Origin: Pseudomonas bubulae
Lineage (GTDB): Bacteria; Pseudomonadota; Gammaproteobacteria; Pseudomonadales; Pseudomonadaceae
Reading direction: 5' to 3'
DNA length: 64,000 bases
Assembly (NCBI RefSeq): GCF_037023725.1
Contig: NZ_CP146077.1
Location: 4,811,001-4,875,000, forward strand
Shown here: one piece after another, positions 42,027 to 52,230 of the stretch
Numbering within the stretch: position 1 is the first letter of the stretch
How the letters are laid out: each line of letters starts with the position of its first letter
The notes under the pieces: model-generated
Seen by the model: the letters and a program-made list of their open reading frames with translations, nothing else
What the model was told of the DNA's origin: nothing
Databases searched by the model: none
Position numbers and translations under genes: made by a program

Positions 42027-43284
42027 CCTGGTGAGCAAAACCTCACTGTCGACTACCCACAACCTGACCAGCGCACTACTGCGACGCGGGGTGCTGCGCC
42101 AGCTCAGTCAATTGAAAAGCGGGCATCTGGTGATCACCGAAAACGGTGAACGCCTGATCTTCGGTGACAGCGGCGCGGGCCTGGTCGGCGAGGTGCAGAT
42201 TCACGATACAAGTGTCTGGGGCATGATCGCCAGCAACGGCTCGATTGGCGCCGGCGAAGCCTTTATTCATGGCTACTGGAGTTCACCTGACCTGACCAAA
42301 GTGATCCGCGTACTGGTCAGCAACATGGACGTGCTTGATGCCATGGAAGGTGGCCTGGCCCGCCTGGGTCGCCCGCTGATTCGTGGCTTGCACTGGATCA
42401 ATCGCAACACCCGCAAGGGCTCGCAAAAAAACATTGCTGCGCATTACGACCTGGGTAATGACATGTTCGAGCAATTCCTCGACCCGACCATGATGTATTC
42501 CGCCGCGCAGTTCTTAACGGCTGACGACACCCTGGAGCAAGCCCAGCTTAACAAGCTGCAGCGCATCTGCCAGAAGCTCGACCTCAAGCCCGCAGACCAT
42601 TTGCTGGAAATCGGTACCGGCTGGGGCAGCATGGCGCTGTATGCAGCGCAACATTACGGCTGCAAGGTGACGACGACTACATTGTCCAAAGAGCAATTCG
42701 ACTACACCCAAACCCGCATCGAAGCGCTGGGCTTACAAGAGCAAGTAACGTTACTGCTGGAGGATTACCGCGACCTGACCGGGCAATACGACAAGCTGGT
42801 GTCGATCGAGATGATCGAAGCAGTCGGCCATCACTTCTTGCCCAGTTACTTCAAGCAATGCGCCCGCTTGCTCAAGCCCCACGGCCTGATGCTGCTGCAA
42901 GCCATCACCATTCGCGAGCAGCGTTACGAGCAGGCAAAAAGTAGCGTGGACTTTATCCAGCGCTACATCTTTCCCGGTGGTGCACTGCCTAGCGTGCAAA
43001 AAATGCTCGAAATTGTCGGCAAGGACACCGATATGAATCTGATGCATATGGAGGATTTTGGCCTGCACTACGCCAAAACCCTGCGCTTGTGGCATGAGAA
43101 CTTTCGCCGCGCACACGGCCGTTTAACGGAATTGGGCTACGACGAATACTTTCTGCGCCTGTGGGAGTTTTACCTGTGCTACTGCGAGGGCGGCTTTCTC
43201 GAGCGCAGCATCGGCACCGCACAATTGTTGCTGGCCAAGCCGGCGGCCATGCCCGAACCATTGCTTGGTCGCTTCAATGCCTAA
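42013..43284 (+). CDS. Cyclopropane-fatty-acyl-phospholipid synthase family methyltransferase (UfaM-like)
   Basis: 423-residue SAM-dependent lipid methyltransferase. The SAM motif is LLEIGTGWGSMALYAAQ near residue 198, followed by VSIEMIEAVGHHF, IFPGGALPS and the C-terminal LCYCEGGFLER with the active-site-type Cys/Glu. An N-terminal Cfa extension (1-130) is present. Its operon partners point to the ufa group, which methylates unsaturated acyl chains on the way to furan fatty acids that quench singlet oxygen; a plain cyclopropane synthase is the alternative. ATG 42013 lies inside the DUF1365 gene. Confidence 0.87.
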   Translation: MKSPSLVSKTSLSTTHNLTSALLRRGVLRQLSQLKSGHLVITENGERLIFGDSGAGLVGEVQIHDTSVWGMIASNGSIGAGEAFIHGYWSSPDLTKVIRVLVSNMDVLDAMEGGLARLGRPLIRGLHWINRNTRKGSQKNIAAHYDLGNDMFEQFLDPTMMYSAAQFLTADDTLEQAQLNKLQRICQKLDLKPADHLLEIGTGWGSMALYAAQHYGCKVTTTTLSKEQFDYTQTRIEALGLQEQVTLLLEDYRDLTGQYDKLVSIEMIEAVGHHFLPSYFKQCARLLKPHGLMLLQAITIREQRYEQAKSSVDFIQRYIFPGGALPSVQKMLEIVGKDTDMNLMHMEDFGLHYAKTLRLWHENFRRAHGRLTELGYDEYFLRLWEFYLCYCEGGFLERSIGTAQLLLAKPAAMPEPLLGRFNA

Positions 43285-43783
43285 AAACCTGGTAAATGCC
43301 GGGCTGTTCCAGCTCGGCTGGTTTGCCTGTGTATTGGGAGGCAACAGCCTGTGGTTGCTGCTGGCCGCGGGCGCCCTGCTGGTGCATCTTCTGTTTATCA
43401 GCCGCTCATTGGCAGAAGTGCGCCTGGTAGTGGTCGTGTGCGTGCTCGGCAGTACGGTGGACAGCCTGTTGCTCAATGCCGATGTTTTCGCCTTCAAGCA
43501 GCCCGGCATAGTGATTCCGTTCTGGCTGATGTTGCTTTGGGCCCTGCTGGCCATCACCTTGAACCACTGCCTGGCGTGGACTGCCAAGCCCTGGTGGCGT
43601 GCTGTTTTGCTGGGAGCCATCGGTGGACCGCTGTCGTATTACGCCGGGCAACGTCTGGGCGCGGTGCAATTCCCGCTGGGCCTGTGGCCGACGCTGGCCG
43701 GGTTGAGCCTGTTGTGGGCTGGGTTGTTTGCGGTCCTTGTAGCGATTGCCGACAGGCTACGTCCGGTTGCGCAGCAAGTGTAA
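43277..43783 (+). CDS. DUF2878 membrane protein
   Basis: 168-residue hydrophobic protein with about five membrane segments (LVNAGLFQLGWFACVLGG, LWLLLAAGALLVHLLF, VIPFWLMLLWALLAITLN, LLGAIGGPLSYYAGQRLG), matching the DUF2878 family. Start: ATG 43277 (MPKNLVNAGLF), inside the end of the methyltransferase gene; a TTG four codons earlier is less likely. Last gene of the light-type operon; a REP hairpin starts 88 bases later. Role unknown. Confidence 0.82.
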   Translation: MPKNLVNAGLFQLGWFACVLGGNSLWLLLAAGALLVHLLFISRSLAEVRLVVVVCVLGSTVDSLLLNADVFAFKQPGIVIPFWLMLLWALLAITLNHCLAWTAKPWWRAVLLGAIGGPLSYYAGQRLGAVQFPLGLWPTLAGLSLLWAGLFAVLVAIADRLRPVAQQV

Positions 43784-43870
43784 ATCCTGAGAGCGAGTTT
43801 CATCTGGCAAACCGCAATGGCTGACTTTACGACGGCTGCGGCAGCTGCAAGGTCTGAAGGAAATTTTAAC

Positions 43871-43923
43871 TGTGGGAGCGAGCCTGCTCGCGAAAGTCGT
43901 TCGCGAGCAGGCTCGCTCCCACA
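43871..43923. repeat. REP-type inverted repeat (GAGCCTGCTCGCGAA variant)
   Basis: TGTGGGAGCGAGCCTGCTCGCGAA and its complement around a five-base centre, almost identical to the element at 4976-5026. It lies between the DUF2878 gene and the YkgJ-like gene and probably marks the end of the long operon. Confidence 0.87.
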
Positions 43924-44023
43924 GGGAGGGTTGACCGGCAACAGAGTATCTACGGGGGGTTATACATCTGCGTTCATCAGCACATTCACACCTGATGCCA
44001 GCACTGCCTTACACTGCACGCCT

Positions 44024-44329
44024 ATGACCAACATCCCCCTGACCGAAATTACCGAACCCGCCGTTACCTGTTCAACGTGCGCGGCATGCTGCTGCCAGCT
44101 GGAAGTGATGCTGATCACCGATACCGGTGTGCCCGAGCGTTTTATTGCAGAGGATGACTGGGGCGGCGAAGTGATGCTGCGCCTGGATGATGGTTGGTGT
44201 GCGGCTTTGGACCGCAACACCATGATGTGCACCATCTATGAGCTTCGACCACTGATTTGCCGCGAGTTCGAAATGGGCGAAGTCGAATGCCTCAATGAAC
44301 GCCAGGGCATTGCCACGGCGTATCGCTAA
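44024..44329 (+). CDS. YkgJ family cysteine cluster protein
   Basis: 101-residue protein of the YkgJ/UPF0153 type. It has eight cysteines placed as CSTCAACCCQ near the start, WCAALD, MCTIYELRPLICREF and VECLNE, a pattern that suggests a zinc or Fe-S site. The start at 44024 (MTNIPLTEITEPAVTC) is preferred; a longer in-frame start would run through the REP element. No biochemical role is established. It is convergent with pagL, ten bases apart. Confidence 0.85.
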   Translation: MTNIPLTEITEPAVTCSTCAACCCQLEVMLITDTGVPERFIAEDDWGGEVMLRLDDGWCAALDRNTMMCTIYELRPLICREFEMGEVECLNERQGIATAYR

Positions 44330-44339
44330 ATACCTGCCC

Positions 44340-44858
44340 CTACAGCGGCATGGTGTAGTGCAGCGCATAGCTTTCTACGCCGTCATTGGTGCTGGAGATC
44401 CCGGCATTGGAATAGTGGGTCGCACGTATCCCGACCTCATGACCACCGGCAAAGCGCAGGCCAAACCCCAAACGGTCTTCAAACTGGAAAGCTGTTCCCA
44501 GACGGTTGCCCTCCACTTCAGTGTGCGAGAACAACGCCACCCCGATCCCGGCTTCGAGATAGGGCTTAACGCTTCCACCGGCAAATTCGTACACCAGCAC
44601 GGGCGAGAACGACAGGCTATTACTCGCGGATGACTTGTCACCTTCCCAGTAGGTGTAAGCCCCATCCCAATAGCCGGTCAGACGCCCCACATCACTTTGT
44701 AGCCAGCTTTTGTCCCAATCAGATTTCAAGCCCAGACGGTAGGTCATGGTCGATTCGCTGGTGTGCCCCACCGCAAATTCAAGCCCGGCAGCCTGTGCAG
44801 TAAAACTTTGCCCCAGTGCAGCGGCTGCAAGCGCAGCCAAACAAAACAGTCGCTTCAT
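44340..44858 (-). CDS. pagL: Lipid A 3-O-deacylase PagL
   Basis: 172-residue outer-membrane beta-barrel enzyme that removes the 3-position acyl chain of lipid A. It has a signal peptide (MKRLFCLAALAAAALGQSFTAQA) and the catalytic triad His148 and Ser150 in ATHYSNAGI with Glu162 (GVESYALHY), matching PagL of P. aeruginosa. The protein ends in an aromatic/hydrophobic strand (ALHYTMPL). It lies between murI and the light operon, the place it occupies in P. aeruginosa as I recall. Confidence 0.92.
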   Translation of the reverse strand: MKRLFCLAALAAAALGQSFTAQAAGLEFAVGHTSESTMTYRLGLKSDWDKSWLQSDVGRLTGYWDGAYTYWEGDKSSASNSLSFSPVLVYEFAGGSVKPYLEAGIGVALFSHTEVEGNRLGTAFQFEDRLGFGLRFAGGHEVGIRATHYSNAGISSTNDGVESYALHYTMPL

Positions 44859-44940
44859 AAGAAAATCCTATTTTCATATGCCCATGTCAGTGGTTATGCG
44901 CTTCATCAGGCAGGTGTCATGAAGCATAAGTTCTGTTTTT

Positions 44941-45732
44941 TTACAGACCGAAGCTTCGCACAACGCCAGATTTATTCCACAACACAGGCAGGATATTTCC
45001 TAAGTGTTCAGGAGAAGCGCTGGTCCAGAACTGCGTTTCAGCAGGCGGGCCAGCTGCCAGCAAGCCGCGCTCAGCCAACAATCGCTTGAGCTGGCGCGCC
45101 ACGGCGGCACCGGTGTCGATCAGGGTAATCGAACCAGGAAGCATCTGGCTTAGCAGAGGCTTGAGGAAGGGGTAATGCGTACAGCCAAGAATAATGGTGT
45201 CACAGCCCGCGGCCAGCAACGGTTCGACATAACCGCGCAACAAAGTACGCAAGGTATCGCTGTGCAGGTCGCCGGTTTCGATCAGCTCCACCAGGCCCGG
45301 GCATGGCTGAGTGACAACCCGCACATCGCTGGCAAAACGATCGAGCAAGGCAGCAAATTTGGCGCTCTGCAATGTGCCGGTCGTGGCGAGTACGCCTACC
45401 ACTCCACTGCGGGTGGCCGCTGCCGCCGGTTTGACCGCTGGCTCCATACCGACCATGGGCCAGGTCGGGTAACGCTGACGCAAATCCGCCACCGCAGCCA
45501 CCGTTGCAGTATTACAGGCCAGCACCAGCGCCTTGGCGCCTTGCTGCTGGAAAAATTCAGCCATTACCGCGCAGCGCTGACGAATGAATTCGGGGCTTTT
45601 TTCGCCATAGGGGATATGCCCGCAGTCCGCCACATAAAGCAGCGACTCGTTGGGCAATAGCGCGTGGATCTCCTTGAGTACCGACAAGCCACCGACGCCG
45701 GAGTCGAAAACGCCAATCGGCGCCTCACTCAT
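44941..45732 (-). CDS. murI: Glutamate racemase
   Basis: 263-residue cofactor-independent racemase supplying D-glutamate for peptidoglycan. The N-terminal [16 protein letters not shown] and the two catalytic cysteines in [10 protein letters not shown] and LGCTHYPFL are visible. The start MSEAPIGVF at 45732 is chosen over a longer frame that lies inside moeB. It overlaps the end of moeB by eight bases. Confidence 0.97.
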   Translation of the reverse strand: MSEAPIGVFDSGVGGLSVLKEIHALLPNESLLYVADCGHIPYGEKSPEFIRQRCAVMAEFFQQQGAKALVLACNTATVAAVADLRQRYPTWPMVGMEPAVKPAAAATRSGVVGVLATTGTLQSAKFAALLDRFASDVRVVTQPCPGLVELIETGDLHSDTLRTLLRGYVEPLLAAGCDTIILGCTHYPFLKPLLSQMLPGSITLIDTGAAVARQLKRLLAERGLLAAGPPAETQFWTSASPEHLGNILPVLWNKSGVVRSFGL

Positions 45733-46480
45733 GGCCAGTACCGCATACGCTGCAGGCCGGGTCGCGCTTGACCCGCAATTCGCGAAAACGCGTGCTCGAG
45801 GCATCGACCAGCAACAGCCGGCCCACCAGTGGCTCACCAAACCCGGCCAACACCTTGAGCGCTTCAAGGGCCTGCAAGCTGCCGATCACCCCCACCAGGG
45901 GACCAATGACGCCGGCTTCGCTGCAGGTCAGCTCCTCTTCGCTGCCATGCCCGTACAGGCAGTGATAGCAAGGGCTGGCACTCTGGCGCGAGTCAAACAC
46001 CGACAGCTGCCCCTCAAGGCGAATCGCCGCGCCACTGACCAACGGCTTGCGCGCCGCAACACAGGCCTTGTTCACCGCTTCACGGGTGGCAAAGTTGTCG
46101 CAGCAGTCGAGCACCAGATCCACCGCGGCAACGGCGTCGGCCAGCGAATCGGCATCCAGCACCGAGCGGTGGGCAACCAGCTTGAGATGCGGATTGATCA
46201 GGCGCAGTCGGCGCAACGCCGAGTCCACCTTGCTCTCGCCAACATTGGCAGTGTCATGAATGATCTGACGCTGCAGATTGGTCAGGTCAACGCTGTCAAA
46301 GTCAGCCAGATGCAGCTCGCCGACACCGGCGGCGGCCAGGTACAGCGCGACGGGCGAGCCCAGCCCACCCAGCCCGACAATCAGCACACGGCTGTTTTTC
46401 AGCTTCAGCTGGCCATCGATATCAACCTGTTGCAACAGGATCTGTCGGCTATAGCGCAACAGCTCCTCGTCGGTCAGCAC
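45725..46480 (-). CDS. moeB: Molybdopterin-synthase adenylyltransferase MoeB (ThiF family)
   Basis: 251-residue E1-like enzyme that adenylates the C-terminal glycine of MoaD (or of ThiS). The ATP site is [16 protein letters not shown] near residue 34, with the Zn-binding pairs CYHC and CSVC, and a candidate catalytic Cys in [11 protein letters not shown]. It starts with GTG at 46480 and overlaps prmC by seven bases. Whether the partner is MoaD or another sulfur carrier cannot be told from this window. Confidence 0.93.
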   Translation of the reverse strand: MLTDEELLRYSRQILLQQVDIDGQLKLKNSRVLIVGLGGLGSPVALYLAAAGVGELHLADFDSVDLTNLQRQIIHDTANVGESKVDSALRRLRLINPHLKLVAHRSVLDADSLADAVAAVDLVLDCCDNFATREAVNKACVAARKPLVSGAAIRLEGQLSVFDSRQSASPCYHCLYGHGSEEELTCSEAGVIGPLVGVIGSLQALEALKVLAGFGEPLVGRLLLVDASSTRFRELRVKRDPACSVCGTGHE

Positions 46481-47304
46481 GGCAGGCGGCCCAATGTAAT
46501 GCGTTCGTGGCCGCCCAGGTCCGTGCGGCTTTCAACCTCGGTAAAACCTGCGTCCTGCAACAGTTGGCGCACAGCTGCAGCCTGATCGTAACCGTGCTCC
46601 AGCATCAACCAGCCACCTGCATTCAAGTGCTGCGCAGAAGCGGTAATGATCTGGCGGATATCGTCCAGGCCATCGGCACCGGCAACCAGAGCGCTTTCAG
46701 GTTCGAAACGCACATCGCCTTGCGCCAGGTGAACATCACCGGCAGCAATATAGGGCGGGTTGCTGATAATCAGGTCAAAACGCTGGTCGTCCAGCGCGCT
46801 GAACCAATGGCTGGTAAACACATTGACGTTGTCGAGCTGCAAACGCTGGCGATTGCGCTCGGCCAGAGCCACGGCCTCAAGCACGCGGTCAACTGCCGTG
46901 ACGTGCCAGGCGGCACGTTCACTGGCCAAAGCCAGGGCGATTGCACCGCTGCCAGTGCCCAGGTCCAGCACTTTGGCCGGGGTTGCGGGCAGCAGGGCCA
47001 GCGCGGTTTCCACCAGCAACTCGGTGTCCGGGCGCGGAATCAGCGTATGCGGCGCCACTTCCAGATCAAGGTTCCAGAAACCCTGCTGCCCCAGAATATA
47101 GGCCACCGGCTCACCGGCACGGCGGCGCAGCAAGTACTCGGCGAAGGTCAAGGCGGCTTCGCTGCTGACGATTTTTTCGGGCCATGTGTGCAGATAGCTG
47201 CGCGACTTGCCCAGGGCAGCGGCCAGCAGCAGCTCCGCATCAAGACGGGCCGTAGGTGAATCAGGCAGTTCAGCAGCACGCAACAAGCTGGCAATAATAG
47301 TCAT
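46474..47304 (-). CDS. prmC: Release factor glutamine methyltransferase PrmC
   Basis: 276-residue SAM-dependent enzyme that N5-methylates the Gln of the GGQ motif in peptide release factors. SAM motif VLDLGTGSGAIALAL near residue 115 and the NPPY motif (ISNPPYIA) that binds the target Gln side chain are visible. It begins directly after the stop of prfA, which encodes its substrate RF1. Confidence 0.97.
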   Translation of the reverse strand: MTIIASLLRAAELPDSPTARLDAELLLAAALGKSRSYLHTWPEKIVSSEAALTFAEYLLRRRAGEPVAYILGQQGFWNLDLEVAPHTLIPRPDTELLVETALALLPATPAKVLDLGTGSGAIALALASERAAWHVTAVDRVLEAVALAERNRQRLQLDNVNVFTSHWFSALDDQRFDLIISNPPYIAAGDVHLAQGDVRFEPESALVAGADGLDDIRQIITASAQHLNAGGWLMLEHGYDQAAAVRQLLQDAGFTEVESRTDLGGHERITLGRLPC

Positions 47305-48387
47305 TTATTCACCCAGGGCTGTCAGTTGATCAGCCTGAAACTCCGCCAATAAAGGCTCGATAACGGCATCAACGCCGCCAGCCAGTACGTCATCCAGGGA
47401 ATACAGGGTCAGGTTGACACGATGGTCAGTCACTCGCCCCTGCGCGAAATTGTAAGTGCGGATGCGCTCGGAACGATCCCCCGAGCCCACCAGCGACTTG
47501 CGCTCGCTGGCAATGGCATTGGCCGCGGCGCTGGTTTGCTGGTCATTCAATTTGGCCGAGAGCCAGGACATCGCCCGCGCCCGGTTTTTATGCTGGGAAC
47601 GCTCTTCCTGACACTCCACCACAATGCCCGAGGGCAAGTGAGTAATGCGGATGGCCGAGTCGGTCTTGTTGACGTGCTGGCCACCGGCTCCGGAGGAACG
47701 GTAGGTATCCACACGCAAATCGGCCGGGTTGATCTCGATGGCTTCCTGCTCATCGGGCTCTGGCAGCACCGCCACGGTACAGGCCGAGGTATGGATACGA
47801 CCCTGGGATTCGGTTGCAGGTACACGCTGCACGCGGTGTACACCGGACTCGAACTTCAGCTTGGCGTAAACATTCTCACCTTCGACACGGGCAATGACTT
47901 CTTTATAGCCACCATGCTCGCCGATGCTTTCGGACAGGATTTCAACCCGCCAGCCACGGCGCTCGGCGTAGCGCGAGTACATGCGAAACAGATCACCGGC
48001 AAAAATCGCCGCTTCATCGCCACCGGTGCCGGCGCGAATTTCCAGAAACACGTTGCGCCCGTCATTCGGATCCTTGGGCAGCAGCATGCGTTGCAGGTCT
48101 TTTTCCAGTTCGATCAATCGCTCTTTGGCTTCACGAACTTCCTCGACTGCCATTTCGCGCATGTCCGGGTCGTTGTCCTTGAGCAACGCCTGGGCGCCTT
48201 CAAGGTCGGCCTGCACTTTGAGCCACTGCGCGTAAGCGGCAACAATGGGTTCAACTTCCGAGTATTCCTTGGAATAGGCGCGGAATTTGGTTTGATCGGA
48301 AATGACTTCGCCATCGCCAAGCAATGCGGTCAGTTCTTCAAAACGGTCCTGGAGGATGTCCAGTTTATTAAGCAGTGACGCTTTCAT
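47305..48387 (-). CDS. prfA: Peptide chain release factor 1
   Basis: 360-residue RF1, which ends translation at UAA and UAG. The GGQ catalytic loop is [14 protein letters not shown] near residue 233, and the stop-codon anticodon-like tripeptide is PAT (VPATESQGR). Full-length. Translated between hemA and prmC: two bases after the hemA stop and abutting prmC. Confidence 0.98.
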   Translation of the reverse strand: MKASLLNKLDILQDRFEELTALLGDGEVISDQTKFRAYSKEYSEVEPIVAAYAQWLKVQADLEGAQALLKDNDPDMREMAVEEVREAKERLIELEKDLQRMLLPKDPNDGRNVFLEIRAGTGGDEAAIFAGDLFRMYSRYAERRGWRVEILSESIGEHGGYKEVIARVEGENVYAKLKFESGVHRVQRVPATESQGRIHTSACTVAVLPEPDEQEAIEINPADLRVDTYRSSGAGGQHVNKTDSAIRITHLPSGIVVECQEERSQHKNRARAMSWLSAKLNDQQTSAAANAIASERKSLVGSGDRSERIRTYNFAQGRVTDHRVNLTLYSLDDVLAGGVDAVIEPLLAEFQADQLTALGE

Positions 48388-48389
48388 TA

Positions 48390-49673
48390 CTATTTTTTAT
48401 CCGCAGAGCTATGCGATGAGCCCTCACCGAGGGCAAAAAGTTCTTGGGCCATGGCCAGCGCATCGAGGCGGCCTTCGGCGGAAAGTTTTTTCAGTTGTAC
48501 GCTGGGGGCATGAAGCAATTTGTTGGTCAGCCCGCGCGCCAGTTGTACCAGCACATCTTCCGGATTGCTGCCGTTGGCGAGCATGCGCTGGGCCTTTTGC
48601 AGCTCTTCGTCACGCAGGCGTTCGCTTTGCTGGCGGTAGGCCTTGAGCACATCCACAGCCGCCAGTTCACGCAGGCGCACCATAAAATCGTCAGCGCCGA
48701 TGCTCACCAGCTCTTCTGCCGCCTGGGCCGCGCCCTGACGGCTCTTGAGGTTTTCCGCAACCACTTCATGCAAGTCATCGACGGTATAGAGGTACACGTC
48801 GTCCAGCTCACCGACTTCAGGCTCGATATCCCGGGGAACGGCAATATCGACCATAAAAATCGGTTTGTGCTTGCGCAGCTTCAGGGCGCTTTCGACCGCG
48901 CCCTTGCCCAAAATCGGCAATTGGCTGGCCGTGGAGCTGATCACGATGTCGCTGTGTACCAGCTCCTGGGGAATATCCGACAGCAGTACCGCGTGGGCGC
49001 CAAACTGCTCAGCCAGGGTACTGGCGCGTTCCAGGGTACGGTTGGCCACCACGATACGCTTTACTCCCAGGTCATGCAGGTGGCGGGCGACCAGGGTAAT
49101 CGTCTCGCCCGCACCGATCAGCAAGGCCTGGCTGCGCTGCAGATCGCTGAAGATCTGCTTGGCCAGGCTCACCGCGGCAAAGGCCACCGAAACCGGGTTT
49201 TCACCGATGGCGGTGTCGGTGCGCACCTGTTTGGCCGAGTTGAACGTGGCCTGGAACAAGCGCCCCAACAACGGCCCGACCGTGCCCGCCTCACGCGCCA
49301 CGGCATAGGCCGACTTCATCTGGCCGAGAATCTGCGGTTCGCCCAACACCAGCGAATCCAGGCCTGAAGCCACGCGCATCATGTGACGAACGGCTGCGTC
49401 GTCTTCATGGATATAGGCGCAGGCACGCAGTTCATCGAGGCTCAGGTCATGATAGTCCGCCAGCCATTGCAGCACACGGTCTGCCGAAAGGTGGTCCTGC
49501 TCTATATAGAGCTCGCTGCGATTGCAGGTGGAGAGGATCGCAGCTTCGCGACTGTCGGTTAGGCGGCAGAGCTGCTGCAAGGCCTCAACCAACTGCTCCG
49601 GAGTAAAAGCCACGCGCTCGCGGACGTCTACTGAAGCAGTCTTGTGGTTAATACCGAGTGCGAGGAAGGCCAT
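48390..49673 (-). CDS. hemA: Glutamyl-tRNA reductase
   Basis: 427-residue NADPH-dependent enzyme that reduces Glu-tRNA(Glu) to glutamate-1-semialdehyde, the first committed step of C5 tetrapyrrole synthesis. The catalytic Cys is in [13 protein letters not shown] near residue 50; the NADPH fold is [17 protein letters not shown]. First gene of hemA-prfA-prmC-moeB-murI and divergent from lbcA over about 200 bases. Confidence 0.97.
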   Translation of the reverse strand: MAFLALGINHKTASVDVRERVAFTPEQLVEALQQLCRLTDSREAAILSTCNRSELYIEQDHLSADRVLQWLADYHDLSLDELRACAYIHEDDAAVRHMMRVASGLDSLVLGEPQILGQMKSAYAVAREAGTVGPLLGRLFQATFNSAKQVRTDTAIGENPVSVAFAAVSLAKQIFSDLQRSQALLIGAGETITLVARHLHDLGVKRIVVANRTLERASTLAEQFGAHAVLLSDIPQELVHSDIVISSTASQLPILGKGAVESALKLRKHKPIFMVDIAVPRDIEPEVGELDDVYLYTVDDLHEVVAENLKSRQGAAQAAEELVSIGADDFMVRLRELAAVDVLKAYRQQSERLRDEELQKAQRMLANGSNPEDVLVQLARGLTNKLLHAPSVQLKKLSAEGRLDALAMAQELFALGEGSSHSSADKK

Positions 49674-49874
49674 TCAAGATCGCTGATGATGACAAGAAGC
49701 CGACAATTGTCCTACTTCGCCAGATTCAGAACAACCATTGCTGACTATTGTCTCTATAGTTAACGTCTGTTGAACACATCATCAGCCCCGGATATCGATA
49801 GTCGCACCTGTTATGGTTTGCACCATTGCATGTGTCATGATGCCCAGACCGCAGGTAAGTCGCCCATCTCTTAT

Positions 49875-51599
49875 ATGAATAGATCCTCCGCGTTGCTCCT
49901 CGCTCTCGTCCTTCTCAGTGGCTGCCAGGCTCTGGCCCCCACGTCCCCGGATGACTCATCCGCGGCAGAAGACGTTTCCTCCACCCCGGAAAAACCCACG
50001 GTCTACAGTTCGTTCAGCGAAGACACGCTGTACAGCCTGTTGAGCGCCGAGCTGGCCGGCCAGCGCAATCGTCTGGATATCGCCCTCGATAACTACGTGA
50101 CGCAAGCGATCAACACGCAGGATCCGGGAGTTTCCGAACGCGCTTTCCGTATCGCCGAGTATCTGGGCGCCGACCAGGCCGCACTGGATACCTCGCTGAT
50201 CTGGGTGAAAAACGCCCCGGACGATATCGAGGCGCAACGTGCTGCAGCCATTCAGCTGGCGCGCAACGGCCGTTATGACGAATCCCTGGTCTACATGGAA
50301 AAAGTCCTGCAGGCCAAGGGTGATACTCACTTCGATTTCCTGGCCCTGGCGGCCATAGAAACCGATGCGGATACCCGGGCAGGTCTGCAAAAAAGTTTTG
50401 ACAGCCTGCTGGCCAAGCACCCGGACAACGGTCAGCTGATTTTCGGCAAGGCCTTGTTGATGCAACAGGACGGTGATGCCGAAGGCGCGCTGAAGCTACT
50501 GGAAAAGAACCCGCCGCAAAACGGCGAAGTCGCCCCGATTCTGTTGCGCGCCCGTTTGTTGCAAAGCCTCAACCGCGGCGATGAAGCGTTGCCCCTGCTG
50601 AAAAAAAGCGTCAGCCAGTACCCCGATGACAAGCGCCTGGGCCTGACCTATGCGCGCACCCTGGTCGAGCAGAACCGCATGACCGAGGCAAAAGTGCAGT
50701 TTGCCAGCCTGGTGGAGCAATACCCCGAAGACGATGAGCTGCGATTCTCGCTGGCACTGGTTTGCCTGGAAGGCAAATCCTGGGACGAAGCCGAAGGCTA
50801 TCTGCAAGAGCTGATCGAGCGCGACAGCCATGTCGACTCGGCGCATCTGAACCTGGGCCGCATCGCCGAAGAACGCAATGATCCCGAGGGCGCACTGGTT
50901 GAGTACGCATTGGTAGGTCCCGGCAGCGAATACCTGCCCGCACAACTGCGCCAGGCGGACATCCTGATCAGCCATGGTCGCGGCGCCGAAGCCTCGAAAA
51001 AACTGGCCTCGGCCCGTGGTGCACAGCCCGACTACGCCATCCAGCTGTACTTGATAGAAGCCGAAACCCTGGCGGCGAACAACCAGACCGATCGCGCCTG
51101 GAACACGCTGCAACAAGCACTCAAGCAATACCCGGACGATCTCAACCTGCTGTATTCACGCGCCATGCTGGCCGAGAAACGTAACGATCTAGATCAGATG
51201 GAGCGGGATTTACGCGCCATCATCAAGCGTGAACCTGACAACGCCATGGCATTGAACGCCCTGGGCTATACGCTTTCGGATCGAACCACTCGCTACACGG
51301 AAGCCAAGGCGCTGATCCAGCAAGCCTATGATCTGAACCCGGACGACCCTGCTGTGCTCGACAGCCTGGGCTGGGTGAATTATCGCCTTGGCAATCTGGA
51401 TGAGGCCGAACGCTTGCTGCGCCAGGCACTGGAGCGTTTCCCTGATCAGGAAGTAGCCGCTCATCTGGGCGAAGTGCTGTGGGCCAATGGCAAGCAGCGT
51501 GAAGCGAAAAAAATCTGGGGCACTTTTCTTAAAGAAAATCCTGACAGCCCTATTCTGCGCAAAACCATTTTGCGCCTGACCGGATCAGAGACTCTTTAA
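49875..51599 (+). CDS. lbcA: TPR lipoprotein LbcA (CtpA protease adaptor)
   Basis: 574-residue lipoprotein: MNRSSALLLALVLLSGC gives lipobox LSGC with Cys17, then a linker and a solenoid of about ten TPR-like helical pairs (for example AHLNLGRIAEERNDPEGAL, ALNALGYTLSDRTTRYTEA). By position ahead of lolB-ispE-prs and by architecture it matches LbcA (PA4667) of P. aeruginosa, the outer-membrane partner that activates the periplasmic protease CtpA to degrade peptidoglycan cross-link hydrolases. The start at 49875 is the one with a signal peptide; upstream in-frame ATGs add an unrelated leader. Confidence 0.88.
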   Translation: MNRSSALLLALVLLSGCQALAPTSPDDSSAAEDVSSTPEKPTVYSSFSEDTLYSLLSAELAGQRNRLDIALDNYVTQAINTQDPGVSERAFRIAEYLGADQAALDTSLIWVKNAPDDIEAQRAAAIQLARNGRYDESLVYMEKVLQAKGDTHFDFLALAAIETDADTRAGLQKSFDSLLAKHPDNGQLIFGKALLMQQDGDAEGALKLLEKNPPQNGEVAPILLRARLLQSLNRGDEALPLLKKSVSQYPDDKRLGLTYARTLVEQNRMTEAKVQFASLVEQYPEDDELRFSLALVCLEGKSWDEAEGYLQELIERDSHVDSAHLNLGRIAEERNDPEGALVEYALVGPGSEYLPAQLRQADILISHGRGAEASKKLASARGAQPDYAIQLYLIEAETLAANNQTDRAWNTLQQALKQYPDDLNLLYSRAMLAEKRNDLDQMERDLRAIIKREPDNAMALNALGYTLSDRTTRYTEAKALIQQAYDLNPDDPAVLDSLGWVNYRLGNLDEAERLLRQALERFPDQEVAAHLGEVLWANGKQREAKKIWGTFLKENPDSPILRKTILRLTGSETL

Positions 51600-51602
51600 C
51601 TC

Positions 51603-52229
51603 ATGTTTTATCGTCACTTGCGCCATCTCGTGGTTTTCAGCCTGATTGCCGTGCTCGCCGGTTGCGCGGGCTTCGGCGCCCGCGAATCCGTAGAAGGCCA
51701 CGGCAGCCCTGCCCTGTGGTCAGCCCACAAACAGCAATTGACCCGGCTCGACGGCTGGCAAATCAGCGGCAAAGTCGGCATTCGCGCCCCTAAAGAATCG
51801 GGCAGCGCCACGCTGTTCTGGCTGCAGCGCCAGGACTATTACGACATACGCCTTTCCGGTCCGCTGGGCCGCGGAGCCGCTCGCCTGACCGGGCGCCCGG
51901 GCAGCGTGCTTCTGGAAGTGGCCAATCAGGGCCGCTATGAAGCACCGACCCCTGAAGCGCTTTTGGGCGAACAATTGGGCTGGAGCCTGCCAGTGTCACA
52001 TCTGGTCTGGTGGGTACGCGGCTTGCCTGCGCCCGGCAGCAAAAGCCGGGTAACATTGAATGCTGACAGCCGCCTGGCCAACCTGGAACAGGACGGCTGG
52101 AAAATCGAATATTTGAGCTATGTCGAGCAAAACGGCTTCTGGCTGCCTGAGCGGGTCAAGCTGCACGGCCCGGATCTGGATGTCACGCTCGTGGTTAAAG
52201 ATTGGCAACCTCGCTTGTTGGGTCAATAA
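51603..52229 (+). CDS. lolB: Outer membrane lipoprotein receptor LolB
   Basis: 208-residue lipoprotein that receives lipoproteins from LolA and inserts them in the outer membrane. It has a signal sequence with lipobox LAGC (Cys24, [16 protein letters not shown]), and the LolB fold segments [22 protein letters not shown] and [17 protein letters not shown]. It lies three bases after lbcA, another lipoprotein gene, and one base before ispE. Confidence 0.95.
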   Translation: MFYRHLRHLVVFSLIAVLAGCAGFGARESVEGHGSPALWSAHKQQLTRLDGWQISGKVGIRAPKESGSATLFWLQRQDYYDIRLSGPLGRGAARLTGRPGSVLLEVANQGRYEAPTPEALLGEQLGWSLPVSHLVWWVRGLPAPGSKSRVTLNADSRLANLEQDGWKIEYLSYVEQNGFWLPERVKLHGPDLDVTLVVKDWQPRLLGQ

Positions 52230-52230
52230 G

